DNA of 20,245 nucleotides from JAEZRQ01 sp049294415 (GTDB lineage Bacteria; Patescibacteriota; Patescibacteriia; Patescibacteriales; UBA12465), in NCBI GenBank assembly GCA_049294415.1, contig JBAQCS010000053.1, positions 1 to 20,245 on the forward strand. Reading direction: 5' to 3'. Shown one piece after another: positions 7,637 to 15,303 of the stretch (positions are counted from its first letter, which is position 1; each line of letters starts with the position of its first letter). Made by a program: the position numbers and the translations under genes. Under the pieces are notes generated by a model. It worked only from the letters and a program-made list of their open reading frames with translations, had not been told where the DNA came from and made no database searches.

Positions 7637-9061
7637 CTAACTATTTTGCAAATGAGCTAATTCCTCACGAACAATTCGCCTGTCGTCCCAAGCAATCTTC
7701 TTACCATCAGCTAAACAAATATACTGCTCGGCCCCTTTACCGGTAATTAGAACTAAGTCGCCCTCTTCGGCCAAACTTAAAGCCTGAAATATAGCCTCTC
7801 TTCTGTCCATTATTTTAAATAGGCTAACATTAGGTTTTTTGCCAGCCATCTCAGCTCCCACGGCTACTTGATCAATAATAAGCTGTGGATCTTCATCATA
7901 GGGATCTTCATTGGTAATAATTACTAAATCAGCTTTTTCTCCAGCCATTTTACCTAAAACAGAACGACGACTCTGGTCTCTGCCCCCACCAGTTGAACCG
8001 AGAACATGGATTATTCTATTATGAGGCAAAACATTAACAGTTTCATAAAGTTTTTCCATGGCTCGAGGCTCAAAAGAGTAATCAACAATAATTTGAAAAT
8101 TTTGCCCCAAGTCGATGCGCTCCATTTTACCAGACAAACAAGTCACGCTTTCTAAACCAACCTTAACTTGCTCCAAAGATAGCCCCTGACTAAAACCAAT
8201 CAAGGCAGCATTCATAGCATTAGCCGCATTAAAAGCTCCTAACATCTTTAAATTAATTTGACGGTCTTGAATCTTAAAGGATACGCCATAAGGACTATTT
8301 TCCACATCACTATAATGATAAATCACACTATCTTTTAAGATTTTATCTTCACCACCATTTTCCATAAACTGATTACTATCAAAAGAGGAATTAAGAGTAT
8401 AAATATGCTGTTCCTCACTCCAAAAACTTAAAAAATATGGGGAGTTTTCATCATCACCATTAACCACTACGATTTTTTTAACTCTATTATAGTCCAATTT
8501 TTTAAGAGCTGTTTTAGGATGACAAACTGCTTTCTGCTCATTAACATATTTAGGTTTACAATTTTTTAAATGGGCAAATAACTTACCTTTAGCTTGCTTA
8601 TATTTTTCAAAGCTACCATGACTTTCAATATGTTCAGGATATAAGCCAGTAAAAACCAAAATGTCGTAATTAATGAAACGATGGCGAAATTGATTAATCC
8701 CCTCTGAGGTAGTCTCCACAATAGCGTATTGGCAGCGGTTAGTAACCATGCGACGCAAAATCTTTTGCACAAAAAAACGACCTGGCATAGTCATTTTCTT
8801 GTCATTTAACCATTCACGGCGACCATCATCAAACATAGCCGTGGAAGTGTAACCTACGTTATATCCAGCTGATTCTAAAACTTTAGCAATAAAATATACT
8901 GAAGAAGTTTTGCCAGTTGTGCCAGTTACTCCAATTACAATCAAGTGTTTACTAGGATTTCGGTACCACAGGGCGGCTAATCCAGCTACTATAAAATGAT
9001 ATAAAGGTTGTATTCTTTTAAAAAGATTCTTAGGAATTAACTTTTTGATAAATGAAATCAT
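7637..9061 (-). CDS. murE: MurE-like Mur ligase lacking the usual N-terminal domain
   Basis: This ATP-dependent amide ligase belongs to the Mur family and most resembles MurE, which adds the third amino acid to the UDP-MurNAc-dipeptide during peptidoglycan precursor synthesis in the cytoplasm. The P-loop GVTGTTGKT is at residues 44-52, ETTSEGINQFR at 116-126, the ADP-binding FNAANAMNA at 277-285, LGSTGGGRDQSRR at 354-366, TNEDPYDEDP at 383-392 and ITGKGAEQYI at 439-448. The P-loop of standard MurE lies near residue 110, so the UDP-binding N-terminal domain is missing and replaced by about 40 residues with a hydrophobic patch (23-33). The motif that reads DNPR in diaminopimelate-type MurE is EDPY here, so the amino acid added cannot be assigned. 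At 474 residues it is otherwise full length. It could be a MurE paralogue with a different substrate. Confidence 0.8.
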   Translation of the reverse strand: MISFIKKLIPKNLFKRIQPLYHFIVAGLAALWYRNPSKHLIVIGVTGTTGKTSSVYFIAKVLESAGYNVGYTSTAMFDDGRREWLNDKKMTMPGRFFVQKILRRMVTNRCQYAIVETTSEGINQFRHRFINYDILVFTGLYPEHIESHGSFEKYKQAKGKLFAHLKNCKPKYVNEQKAVCHPKTALKKLDYNRVKKIVVVNGDDENSPYFLSFWSEEQHIYTLNSSFDSNQFMENGGEDKILKDSVIYHYSDVENSPYGVSFKIQDRQINLKMLGAFNAANAMNAALIGFSQGLSLEQVKVGLESVTCLSGKMERIDLGQNFQIIVDYSFEPRAMEKLYETVNVLPHNRIIHVLGSTGGGRDQSRRSVLGKMAGEKADLVIITNEDPYDEDPQLIIDQVAVGAEMAGKKPNVSLFKIMDRREAIFQALSLAEEGDLVLITGKGAEQYICLADGKKIAWDDRRIVREELAHLQNS

Positions 9062-9077
9062 ATGTTTTATAACAACT

Positions 9078-9086
9078 ATTATAACA
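9078..9086 (-). promoter_or_regulatory. Extended -10 promoter for the Mur ligase gene
   Basis: The minus strand reads TGTTATAAT, an extended -10 (TG-N-TATAAT), about 17 bases before the ATG at 9061. No good -35 is visible. The predicted leader is only about 10 nt. The same nine bases occur upstream of ftsK and of the tRNA. Confidence 0.5.
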
Positions 9087-9194
9087 GGAATTTAATAATA
9101 AAAAAACACATCTTAAATACTCTTAGTTAGCAACGCTTCCGTAATACTATATAGAAAAATTAATGTCAAATCTTAAAAAATTTAATTCTGCCAT

Positions 9195-9233
9195 AAAAAA
9201 AATGTACAAGTTAACTAACTTATACATTTTTTT
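9195..9233 (-). terminator. Intrinsic terminator, probably for the CDF-ftsK operon
   Basis: A long hairpin with outer stem AATGTA/TACATT, one mismatch, inner stem AAGTT/AACTT and loop AACT is flanked by A and T runs on both sides (8 A at 9195-9202, 7 T at 9227-9233). It lies 22 bp after the stop of the 9256-10248 gene and would work in either direction. Confidence 0.75.
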
Positions 9234-9255
9234 GAAAGTCCTTATCAAAAATATT

Positions 9256-10248
9256 TTATTTTTTAACAGTTGGAGTAGTGGTTGCTTTTTTAACAACTGG
9301 AGCCTTAATATTGAAGGTTGAAAAATCCATTACCACCGCTTCAGCCTCAGCCCGTCTATTTTGTAAAAAATCTCCATCCGTGGCCTCACCTAATAAATTT
9401 TTAGAAACTGTAAAAACGTAAAAATTATTTTCACCAATCTTTTTAATTTTACTTTCATCCAGTCCTAATTTTTCGTAATCAGCTTTAGCATAAATACCTA
9501 AACTTAAAACTTTTTGAAAAGTGCCATCAGTCGCTAGAACAAAATCTTTAACATCATCTTTAGTTTCGAATTTACCAACAAAACCAAAATCTAAACCGTT
9601 ATCGGTTTTTTTAATTACATAATTAGCCCAACCAGTTGGAATAAAACTAAAACCAAAACCAAATTGATCATTACGATAATAAATATTGCGTTTGTCAGTA
9701 GCCTGTTTTGCAATAGACAATATTTTTATTTTAGAAATAGTTTTTTCTAAATAAGCAAAATCAGTATCCATATCATTTACACAACCTTCGGAAGAAAAAA
9801 CATAATTATAATCTTGACCAACTACTTCAACGGCTCTAAATTCACAATTATTTTTTTCAACATATTTAATTACTTGCAAGCCATTACTAATAAACAAAGC
9901 TGGCATCATAACAGTTGATGAACTAACTAAATACTCAGCTAAAATATTTTTAGCAGCTTTGTTAGGAGCTATGGTTAACTTATAAGCCTGAATTTTTTCA
10001 TCACTAGCAGTAGCTTGAATGTAAGGTCCAAACATTACCGTATTATCATCGACTTCAGTAAAGGGATCAGTAAAATTAATATTTATACCTTTGTCTTCGT
10101 TTTTATAAGTATAAACTTTTTCTGATATTCCGGGAGCACTACCCTCAACTTTATTTTGACAACTCTCCCAACTCTTAAAACACACGAAAGCTAACAGAAT
10201 AATAGCTGCTGCCACAAACAGAACGATAATTTTTTGTTGTTTAGACAT
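9256..10248 (-). CDS. Membrane-anchored extracytoplasmic protein of unknown function
   Basis: I do not recognise the family of this 330-residue protein. Residues 7-24 form one hydrophobic segment after a short basic start, so it is probably a type II anchored protein facing outward. The Cys near the end of this segment lacks the small residue expected just before a lipobox cysteine, so a lipoprotein is unlikely. The outer part seems to have two modules, about 43-176 and 187-320. The second opens with YRNDQFGFGFSFIPTGW, a pattern seen in small uncharacterised extracellular domains. The tail (about 316-330) is a Lys/Thr/Pro/Val-rich low-complexity stretch. Two Cys in module one (about 134 and 155) could form a disulfide. 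It begins 30 bp after the ftsK stop and is followed by a terminator, so it is probably the last gene of that operon. Confidence 0.8.
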   Translation of the reverse strand: MSKQQKIIVLFVAAAIILLAFVCFKSWESCQNKVEGSAPGISEKVYTYKNEDKGININFTDPFTEVDDNTVMFGPYIQATASDEKIQAYKLTIAPNKAAKNILAEYLVSSSTVMMPALFISNGLQVIKYVEKNNCEFRAVEVVGQDYNYVFSSEGCVNDMDTDFAYLEKTISKIKILSIAKQATDKRNIYYRNDQFGFGFSFIPTGWANYVIKKTDNGLDFGFVGKFETKDDVKDFVLATDGTFQKVLSLGIYAKADYEKLGLDESKIKKIGENNFYVFTVSKNLLGEATDGDFLQNRRAEAEAVVMDFSTFNIKAPVVKKATTTPTVKK

Positions 10249-10278
10249 ATTTATAATAAATAAGATAAGTGAAATTAA

Positions 10279-12831
10279 TTATCTTGCAAAAAAAGTATCA
10301 TCATCATCGTCCAGTGGGCGAGGTTTAGTCGCCATCTTTTCTTTAGGAGCATCCTCTGATTTATCCTCCTCTTCATTATCCTCCTCTTTGCCATCTTCTT
10401 CAATATCTTCAGAGATTTCTTCTAAAATTTCTTCTTCATCTTTAACAATATCTTCGGGCCCATCATTTTCTAAAAAATCAGGGGTCTCTTCTTCCTCCTC
10501 CTCTTCAGTTTCTTCATCAGCTGAAAAATCTAAAGTGTCATCATTACCTTCGTCTGGTAAATAAGCAGCTGGAGCACTAGAAGCCCCTCGACTATGAACC
10601 GGCATAGCCGAAATTGCTCCACCATTTTCATATTGCTCTTTGGAAACTAATACTTCGCGAGGTTTTGATCCGTTAGATGGTCCAATAAAACCATTCTCTT
10701 CCAACATATCTAAAATCTTAGCCGCACGTCCATAACCAATAGACAGACGACGTTGTAATAATGAAGTAGAAGCACGATCGGCGTTAATAATAATTTCTTT
10801 AGCTTGTTCCATTAACTCATCTTCATCACCATAATTTCCATCCATACCCACGCCAGCTACACCGCCAACTTTTTGACGATCAGTGACACCATCTAAATAT
10901 TCTGGTTCACCACTCTTCTCCTTAATATAATTAATAACATCATTAATTTCTTCATCACTAACATAAGCACCCTGGATACGTTTTGGTTTAGATAATTCTG
11001 AAGTAGAAAGTAACATGTCTCCTTGACCTAATAATTTTTCAGCCCCACTCATATCTAAAATAGTTTTAGAATCAACCATTGAAGTTACTGAGAAGGCAAT
11101 ACGAGCCGGGATGTTAGCTTTAATTAAACCTGTGATAACATCCACACTAGGTCTTTGCGTAGCTAAAATTAAATGAATGCCAACAGCGCGAGACATTTGA
11201 GCCAAACGAATAATAGCCGCTTCCATTTCTTTGCCAGCGGTCATCATAAAGTCAGCTAGTTCATCAATAATAAAGATGATGTAAGGCATCTTCTCTTTTG
11301 GATTATCAGTATTATAACTTTGAATATTTTTCTTGCCACTCTTATTTAAAATATCATAACGAGAATTCATTTCGTTAAGACACCACTTCAAAGCATTAAT
11401 AGTTTTAGCTACATCAGTAATTACAGGAACTAGTAAATGAGGAATGCCATTATAAACTGGTAATTCTACGCGCTTAGGATCAACCATGATAAATCTTAAA
11501 TCATCAGGATTATTTTGATATAACAAACTAATAATAATGGTATTAAGACAAACTGATTTTCCAGAATTAGTCGCACCAGCTACCAATAAATGAGGCATGC
11601 GAGTGATATCATAAATCCAAGAAGTACCAGCCACATCTTTACCAAGCGCAATCATTAAATTATGTTTGCGATTCTTAAATACTCCATCTTCTAAAATTTC
11701 ACGAAGTCCTACTACTGCTTTAGTTTTATTAGGAACTTCAATGCCAACTAATGATTGTCCAGGAATTGGAGCTTCAATACGAATTGGATGAGCAGCTAAT
11801 GATAAGGATAAGTCATTGCTAAGAGTAGTAATCTTAGATAACTTAACACCTTCAGCTGGCTTAAAAGTATATTGAGTAACAGTTGGACCAACTTTAGTAT
11901 CAGCCATTTCTACTGGAATACCAAAATTCTCTAGTGTCTTTTTAATTTTAGAGGCATTGGCATTAGTATCGCCACCGATTGCTTGTCCGATTTTATGATT
12001 TAATAATTCGAGTGGTACATCAATTTTAATTTGCTTCTTAGGCCAATTGATCTTCTCTTGCTGTTTAGGCATATCTTGTTTTAAAACAGCTGCGGTTGGA
12101 CCTTGGTGAGCAGGTTCATCCTCTTCCTCTTCTTCTTCCTCCTCTAGTAAATCAGCTACTTCTTTAGCCTTCCAGGAACCTAGTATATCTTCACGAGCAC
12201 TTTCAATAAATTCACGAGTCTTACGGCGATTAGGCTTTTCTTCTTCGGTTGATGAAAAAGCTAAACTAAATAATTTACCAACTGGTCTAAAAATAGTAGC
12301 CCAAACACTTTCACGTCCAATTAATTTAGATAATGATGTGTTAAAAACAATAACTAGCGAGACTAAAAATAGACAAAGTAAAATAATTACTCCGCCCCAA
12401 AAACCAAAAGCATAATTAAATAATTGGCTAAGCCATAAACCAATATAACCGCCACCAATTCCTTCAATTACTGATGTTTTCCATTCCGATTCAGCTAAGA
12501 AAAAATGAAATAAAGTTTGATAAGAAACAAACAAGAAAAAGAGGCCAATATAATCACTGGCTTTAATTTCATATTTTTTATTTTGTACTAACAATAAGCC
12601 CCAAAATAAAAATACTAAAGGAACTAACCATTTACCAAAACCAAAAATAAGCATTAACCATTTTGATAAAAAGCCGCCAATAGCACCAGATAAATTAAAA
12701 AGTCCCAATAAACTAATTAAACCAAAAGCAAAAACAGCCACAATTCCAATACTGCGCTTAGCTTTGTCATCAAGATTTAAACTAGGAACTGATAAGTAAT
12801 CGTAAGAATTATCTTTTTTCTTTTTAGCCAT
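10279..12831 (-). CDS. ftsK: DNA translocase FtsK
   Basis: FtsK is a septal, membrane-anchored hexameric motor that pumps chromosomal DNA during division. Here residues about 25-170 contain four or more hydrophobic membrane segments, followed by a charged linker with an acidic run at 229-239. The motor follows, with Walker A GATNSGKS at 419-426, Walker B IIFIIDELAD at 518-527 and LATQRPSVDVITGLIKANIPAR at 556-577. The winged-helix gamma domain (LLQRRLSIGYGRAAKILDMLEENG, about 670-730) normally recognises polar DNA guide sequences. The protein then continues for about 115 residues (735-850) in a strongly Glu/Asp-rich tail ending in DDDDDTFFAR; FtsK normally ends at the gamma domain. The gene starts 21 bp after the CDF transporter stop, and an extended -10 at 12840-12848 may add an internal promoter. 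No Shine-Dalgarno is seen. Confidence 0.97.
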   Translation of the reverse strand: MAKKKKDNSYDYLSVPSLNLDDKAKRSIGIVAVFAFGLISLLGLFNLSGAIGGFLSKWLMLIFGFGKWLVPLVFLFWGLLLVQNKKYEIKASDYIGLFFLFVSYQTLFHFFLAESEWKTSVIEGIGGGYIGLWLSQLFNYAFGFWGGVIILLCLFLVSLVIVFNTSLSKLIGRESVWATIFRPVGKLFSLAFSSTEEEKPNRRKTREFIESAREDILGSWKAKEVADLLEEEEEEEEDEPAHQGPTAAVLKQDMPKQQEKINWPKKQIKIDVPLELLNHKIGQAIGGDTNANASKIKKTLENFGIPVEMADTKVGPTVTQYTFKPAEGVKLSKITTLSNDLSLSLAAHPIRIEAPIPGQSLVGIEVPNKTKAVVGLREILEDGVFKNRKHNLMIALGKDVAGTSWIYDITRMPHLLVAGATNSGKSVCLNTIIISLLYQNNPDDLRFIMVDPKRVELPVYNGIPHLLVPVITDVAKTINALKWCLNEMNSRYDILNKSGKKNIQSYNTDNPKEKMPYIIFIIDELADFMMTAGKEMEAAIIRLAQMSRAVGIHLILATQRPSVDVITGLIKANIPARIAFSVTSMVDSKTILDMSGAEKLLGQGDMLLSTSELSKPKRIQGAYVSDEEINDVINYIKEKSGEPEYLDGVTDRQKVGGVAGVGMDGNYGDEDELMEQAKEIIINADRASTSLLQRRLSIGYGRAAKILDMLEENGFIGPSNGSKPREVLVSKEQYENGGAISAMPVHSRGASSAPAAYLPDEGNDDTLDFSADEETEEEEEEETPDFLENDGPEDIVKDEEEILEEISEDIEEDGKEEDNEEEDKSEDAPKEKMATKPRPLDDDDDTFFAR

Positions 12832-12839
12832 ATAAAATC

Positions 12840-12848
12840 ATTATAACA
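12840..12848 (-). promoter_or_regulatory. Possible internal extended -10 upstream of ftsK
   Basis: TGTTATAAT on the minus strand lies between the CDF stop and the ftsK ATG, eight bases before the latter. No clear -35 is present and the resulting leader would be almost absent, so this may only be an AT-rich initiation context. Confidence 0.25.
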
Positions 12849-12852
12849 AAAA

Positions 12853-13851
12853 TCAATTTATTTCGATATCAATAAAAACTATCTGTGGAAAGCGTTCTTT
12901 AATTTTCTTTTCGATTTCATCAATTTTTTTACCCACTAATCTTGGTACGCGATCTAAATATTCCACACAAAATTTATTAAATTCTTCCTGATCACCTTGA
13001 ACCTCTTCATATCCATTAGATAAGAAATGGTATTTATTTAAATCCTTCATTAAAGCTGAGGCATTAAATTCTACATCGCATTTAATCAAATATTTATCAG
13101 CATCAAAAATAGCTGATTTAAAATCATAAATTTTTTCAATACTAGGATCGGACATTAAAATTTCCTTAACTTCTTCAGCCATGTCATGCGGAATGGATTT
13201 AGTAATTAAATAATGGCGATTCTTATTAATTAAAACTATTGCCACTACCCCCAGTAAAACACCAATAGTAATAGAACCAATAGCATCCCAATAAGCGTGC
13301 CCCGTATAATGAGCTAACAATAAACTGACCAAAGCGATTAAAACACCGATTACTGCTAAACCATCTTCATAAACAACTGCTAAGGTAGTTGGGTCAGCAT
13401 TTTTATTAATAACTTTCCATTTAGTGTTAGGAAAACGCCCCACTAATTCATGATATGCCAACCATAAAGTAAAGCCTTCAATAATAAAAGAGATTCCTAG
13501 AATAATAATAGGCCAATAACTAAAAGCTAAAGTGTGACCATTAAATAAAACATCAAAGCCGTGATAAACTGTCACACCACAACCAATAAAAAAGATACCG
13601 CAAGCAGAAATTAAGGCCCAAATATAACGTTCCCTACCATGACCGTAAGGATGCTCTTCATTAGCCTTACGATGAGATTGTTTTAAGCCAACTAAAAGCA
13701 GGGCCTGATTAAGTGTATCAGCTAAACTGTGAATTGCTTCTGAAAACATGGCACCAGAACCAGTTATCAAAAAACCAGCAAATTTAGCTAAGCCAACAAT
13801 AGAATTACCAGTAATAGCAGCAATAACAGGTAGACGCCCAGCGGTTTTCAT
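12853..13851 (-). CDS. Cation diffusion facilitator family transporter (ZnT9-like)
   Basis: This 332-residue integral membrane transporter belongs to the CDF family, which exports Zn(II) or other divalent metals in exchange for protons. It has about six hydrophobic segments between residues 8 and 208. The TM2 metal-site motif HSLAD gives His41 and Asp45. HPYGHGRERYIW (67-78) is a classic CDF loop motif. In TM5 the usual His/Asp-x3-Asp pattern is replaced by YEDGLA (Glu162-Asp163), which is typical of the ZnT9-like branch. The C-terminal part (about 213-332) is a cytoplasmic domain larger than the usual CDF tail and ends with a charged helix. The metal cannot be assigned. The stop is TGA. It is the first gene after the promoter at 13886-13914 and is followed at 21 bp by ftsK. 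Confidence 0.92.
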   Translation of the reverse strand: MKTAGRLPVIAAITGNSIVGLAKFAGFLITGSGAMFSEAIHSLADTLNQALLLVGLKQSHRKANEEHPYGHGRERYIWALISACGIFFIGCGVTVYHGFDVLFNGHTLAFSYWPIIILGISFIIEGFTLWLAYHELVGRFPNTKWKVINKNADPTTLAVVYEDGLAVIGVLIALVSLLLAHYTGHAYWDAIGSITIGVLLGVVAIVLINKNRHYLITKSIPHDMAEEVKEILMSDPSIEKIYDFKSAIFDADKYLIKCDVEFNASALMKDLNKYHFLSNGYEEVQGDQEEFNKFCVEYLDRVPRLVGKKIDEIEKKIKERFPQIVFIDIEIN

Positions 13852-13885
13852 AAAATTTAAAATTTAAGTAAATAAAGCTAACTTG

Positions 13886-13914
13886 ATTATATATCAATTT
13901 AGCACTTTTGTTAA
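13886..13914 (-). promoter_or_regulatory. Sigma70-type promoter of the CDF-ftsK operon
   Basis: On the minus strand, -35 TTAACA (13914-13909), a 17-bp spacer and a perfect -10 TATAAT (13891-13886) give a predicted start near 13879, about 28 nt before the transporter ATG. Confidence 0.75.
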
Positions 13915-13934
13915 AAAATGAAAGATTTTTGTAT

Positions 13935-13965
13935 AAAAAAAGCCCCGATACAAAAATTGGGCTTT
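13935..13965 (-). terminator. Intrinsic terminator for yebC-ruvC
   Basis: The minus strand forms a 7-bp stem AAAGCCC/GGGCTTT around a 13-base loop and ends in seven T. It lies 7 bp after the ruvC stop codon. Confidence 0.75.
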
Positions 13966-13972
13966 AAAAATA

Positions 13973-14461
13973 TTACTTTATTTTAACAACTCGGCAATTC
14001 AAAGCACACATGGCAATAGCTAACGCATCAGCCGCATCATCTGGCTTAGGAATTTCCTTTAATCCTAGTAATGTTTTTACCATTTTCTGGACCTGATCTT
14101 TTTTAGCTGCCCCGTAACAAGAAACTGCCTGTTTCACTTGAGATGGCTTAAATTCAAAAATAGGTAGATTATTTTGTTTAATAGTTAGCAAAATAACCCC
14201 TCTGGCGTGACCGACTGTTAAAGCCGTCTTAACATTTTTACTAAAAAATAACTCTTCAACCGACACTAAAGCTGGTTGATATTTTTTAATTATTTTATCG
14301 AGTTCCAAGTGAAGCTGATTTAAACGAGTAATTAAATCATCTTTAGAGCTAGTTTTAATAGAGCCATAAGTTAGACAGGTCACTTTACCTTTATCATCAC
14401 TTATTACACCGTAACCAGTATCAGCAATACCCGGATCAACACCTAAAATAATACGAGACAT
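13973..14461 (-). CDS. ruvC: Crossover junction endodeoxyribonuclease RuvC
   Basis: RuvC is the dimeric, magnesium-dependent resolvase that cuts four-way Holliday junctions during recombination and repair. The 162-residue length is normal for the family. The four catalytic acidic residues appear as Asp9 in GVDPGIADTGYG, Glu69 in VSVEELFF, and Asp142 and Asp145 in DDAADALAIA. The ATG is three bases after the yebC stop, a translationally coupled arrangement; this yebC-ruvC order is common in bacteria. A terminator follows. No Shine-Dalgarno is present; the ATG context is TTATAAAATATG, which includes the yebC stop codon. The ruvA and ruvB partners are not in this window. Confidence 0.97.
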   Translation of the reverse strand: MSRIILGVDPGIADTGYGVISDDKGKVTCLTYGSIKTSSKDDLITRLNQLHLELDKIIKKYQPALVSVEELFFSKNVKTALTVGHARGVILLTIKQNNLPIFEFKPSQVKQAVSCYGAAKKDQVQKMVKTLLGLKEIPKPDDAADALAIAMCALNCRVVKIK

Positions 14462-14464
14462 ATT

Positions 14465-15187
14465 TTATAAGTCAGCATTAGTATAATAATCACTAACGTC
14501 TTCATTATTTTCTAGTTCCTCTAAAAACTTTTCAACCTTAGCAGTATCTTCTTCATTTAAAGTTAATTTTTCTTTAGCTACATATTCTAATTCTCCCGAT
14601 TCTGTTTTAATGGTGCGGCCAGCTAAATAATCTGTCATTTTTTGAAAATCTTCTAACTCAGTATAAATAGTTAAACCTTCTTCCTCTTGTTTAATATCAG
14701 AGGCACCAGCATCAATTAATTCTAATTCTAAATCTTCAAAATTAATATTTTTAGTTTTAAGTTCCTCTTGGCTGATCATAAAAACCCCCTTCTGTGAAAA
14801 ATTCCACATTACAGAGCCAAAAGCTCCTCCGCTTTTAGTAAAGCAATGGCGGATAGTAGAACCTGATCTATTTTTATTGTCAGTAATACTTTTAACAATC
14901 ACCTGAACGCCGCAAGGACCCATACCTTCATAAACTAATTCTTCAACTTGAGCGCCACCCAATTCTCCAGTTCCTTTTTTAATAGCACGCTCAACATTAT
15001 CTTTTGGCATATTAGCATCCCGTGCTTTATCAATAGCAGCCCGTAAAGTTGGGTTAGCAGCAGGATCGCCACCTTTTCTGGCAGCGACTGAAATATTATT
15101 AGCTAATTTAGTAAAAATAGCACCGCGTTTAGCGTCTACTAATTCTTTTTGGCGATGGGTTGTCGCCCATTTGGAGTGTCCGGACAT
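14465..15187 (-). CDS. yebC: YebC/PmpR family regulatory protein (TACO1-like)
   Basis: This 240-residue cytoplasmic protein has the standard length and signature of the YebC family. The start MSGHSKWATTHRQKELVDAKRGAIFTKL is diagnostic, and the NPTLRAAIDKARDANMPKDNVERAIKKG and YEGMGPCGVQVIV segments follow. Family members have been described as DNA-binding regulators and, more recently, as factors easing translation of difficult peptide stretches; which role applies here cannot be read from sequence. It is transcribed divergently from the SIS-domain gene across a 116-bp gap and leads a two-gene operon with ruvC. A TATAAT lies just 2 bp before the ATG, too close to act as its -10 unless the transcript starts inside the gene. 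I see no clear promoter for it. Confidence 0.97.
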   Translation of the reverse strand: MSGHSKWATTHRQKELVDAKRGAIFTKLANNISVAARKGGDPAANPTLRAAIDKARDANMPKDNVERAIKKGTGELGGAQVEELVYEGMGPCGVQVIVKSITDNKNRSGSTIRHCFTKSGGAFGSVMWNFSQKGVFMISQEELKTKNINFEDLELELIDAGASDIKQEEEGLTIYTELEDFQKMTDYLAGRTIKTESGELEYVAKEKLTLNEEDTAKVEKFLEELENNEDVSDYYTNADL

Positions 15188-15237
15188 AAATTATAACTTA
15201 ATTATTCATAGATATCTAAGACCTAGCTTAACGCAAA

Positions 15238-15266
15238 TTGAAATATAAATCAATATTGGCTATAAT
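15238..15266 (+). promoter_or_regulatory. Sigma70-type promoter for the SIS-domain gene
   Basis: On the plus strand, -35 TTGAAA (15238-15243), a 17-bp spacer and a perfect -10 TATAAT (15261-15266) predict a start near 15273 and a leader of about 31 nt. Confidence 0.75.
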
Positions 15267-15303
15267 AGAAATATCAATAAAATTGGGCTAAAAATTAAAC
15301 TAT

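Noticed and set aside
8566..8772. 68-codon minus-strand frame inside the Mur ligase
   Set aside because: Out-of-frame overlap with a well-supported Mur ligase reading frame.
12853..12855. Possibility that TGA is a sense codon (Gly) as in Gracilibacteria or SR1
   Set aside because: No in-frame TGA occurs inside any recognisable gene, including long Gly-rich ones such as rpoB and ftsK, and the transporter ends naturally at TGA.
15188..15193. TATAAT on the minus strand as the -10 of yebC
   Set aside because: It ends two bases before the ATG, so transcription would begin inside the coding sequence, and no -35 is positioned for it.
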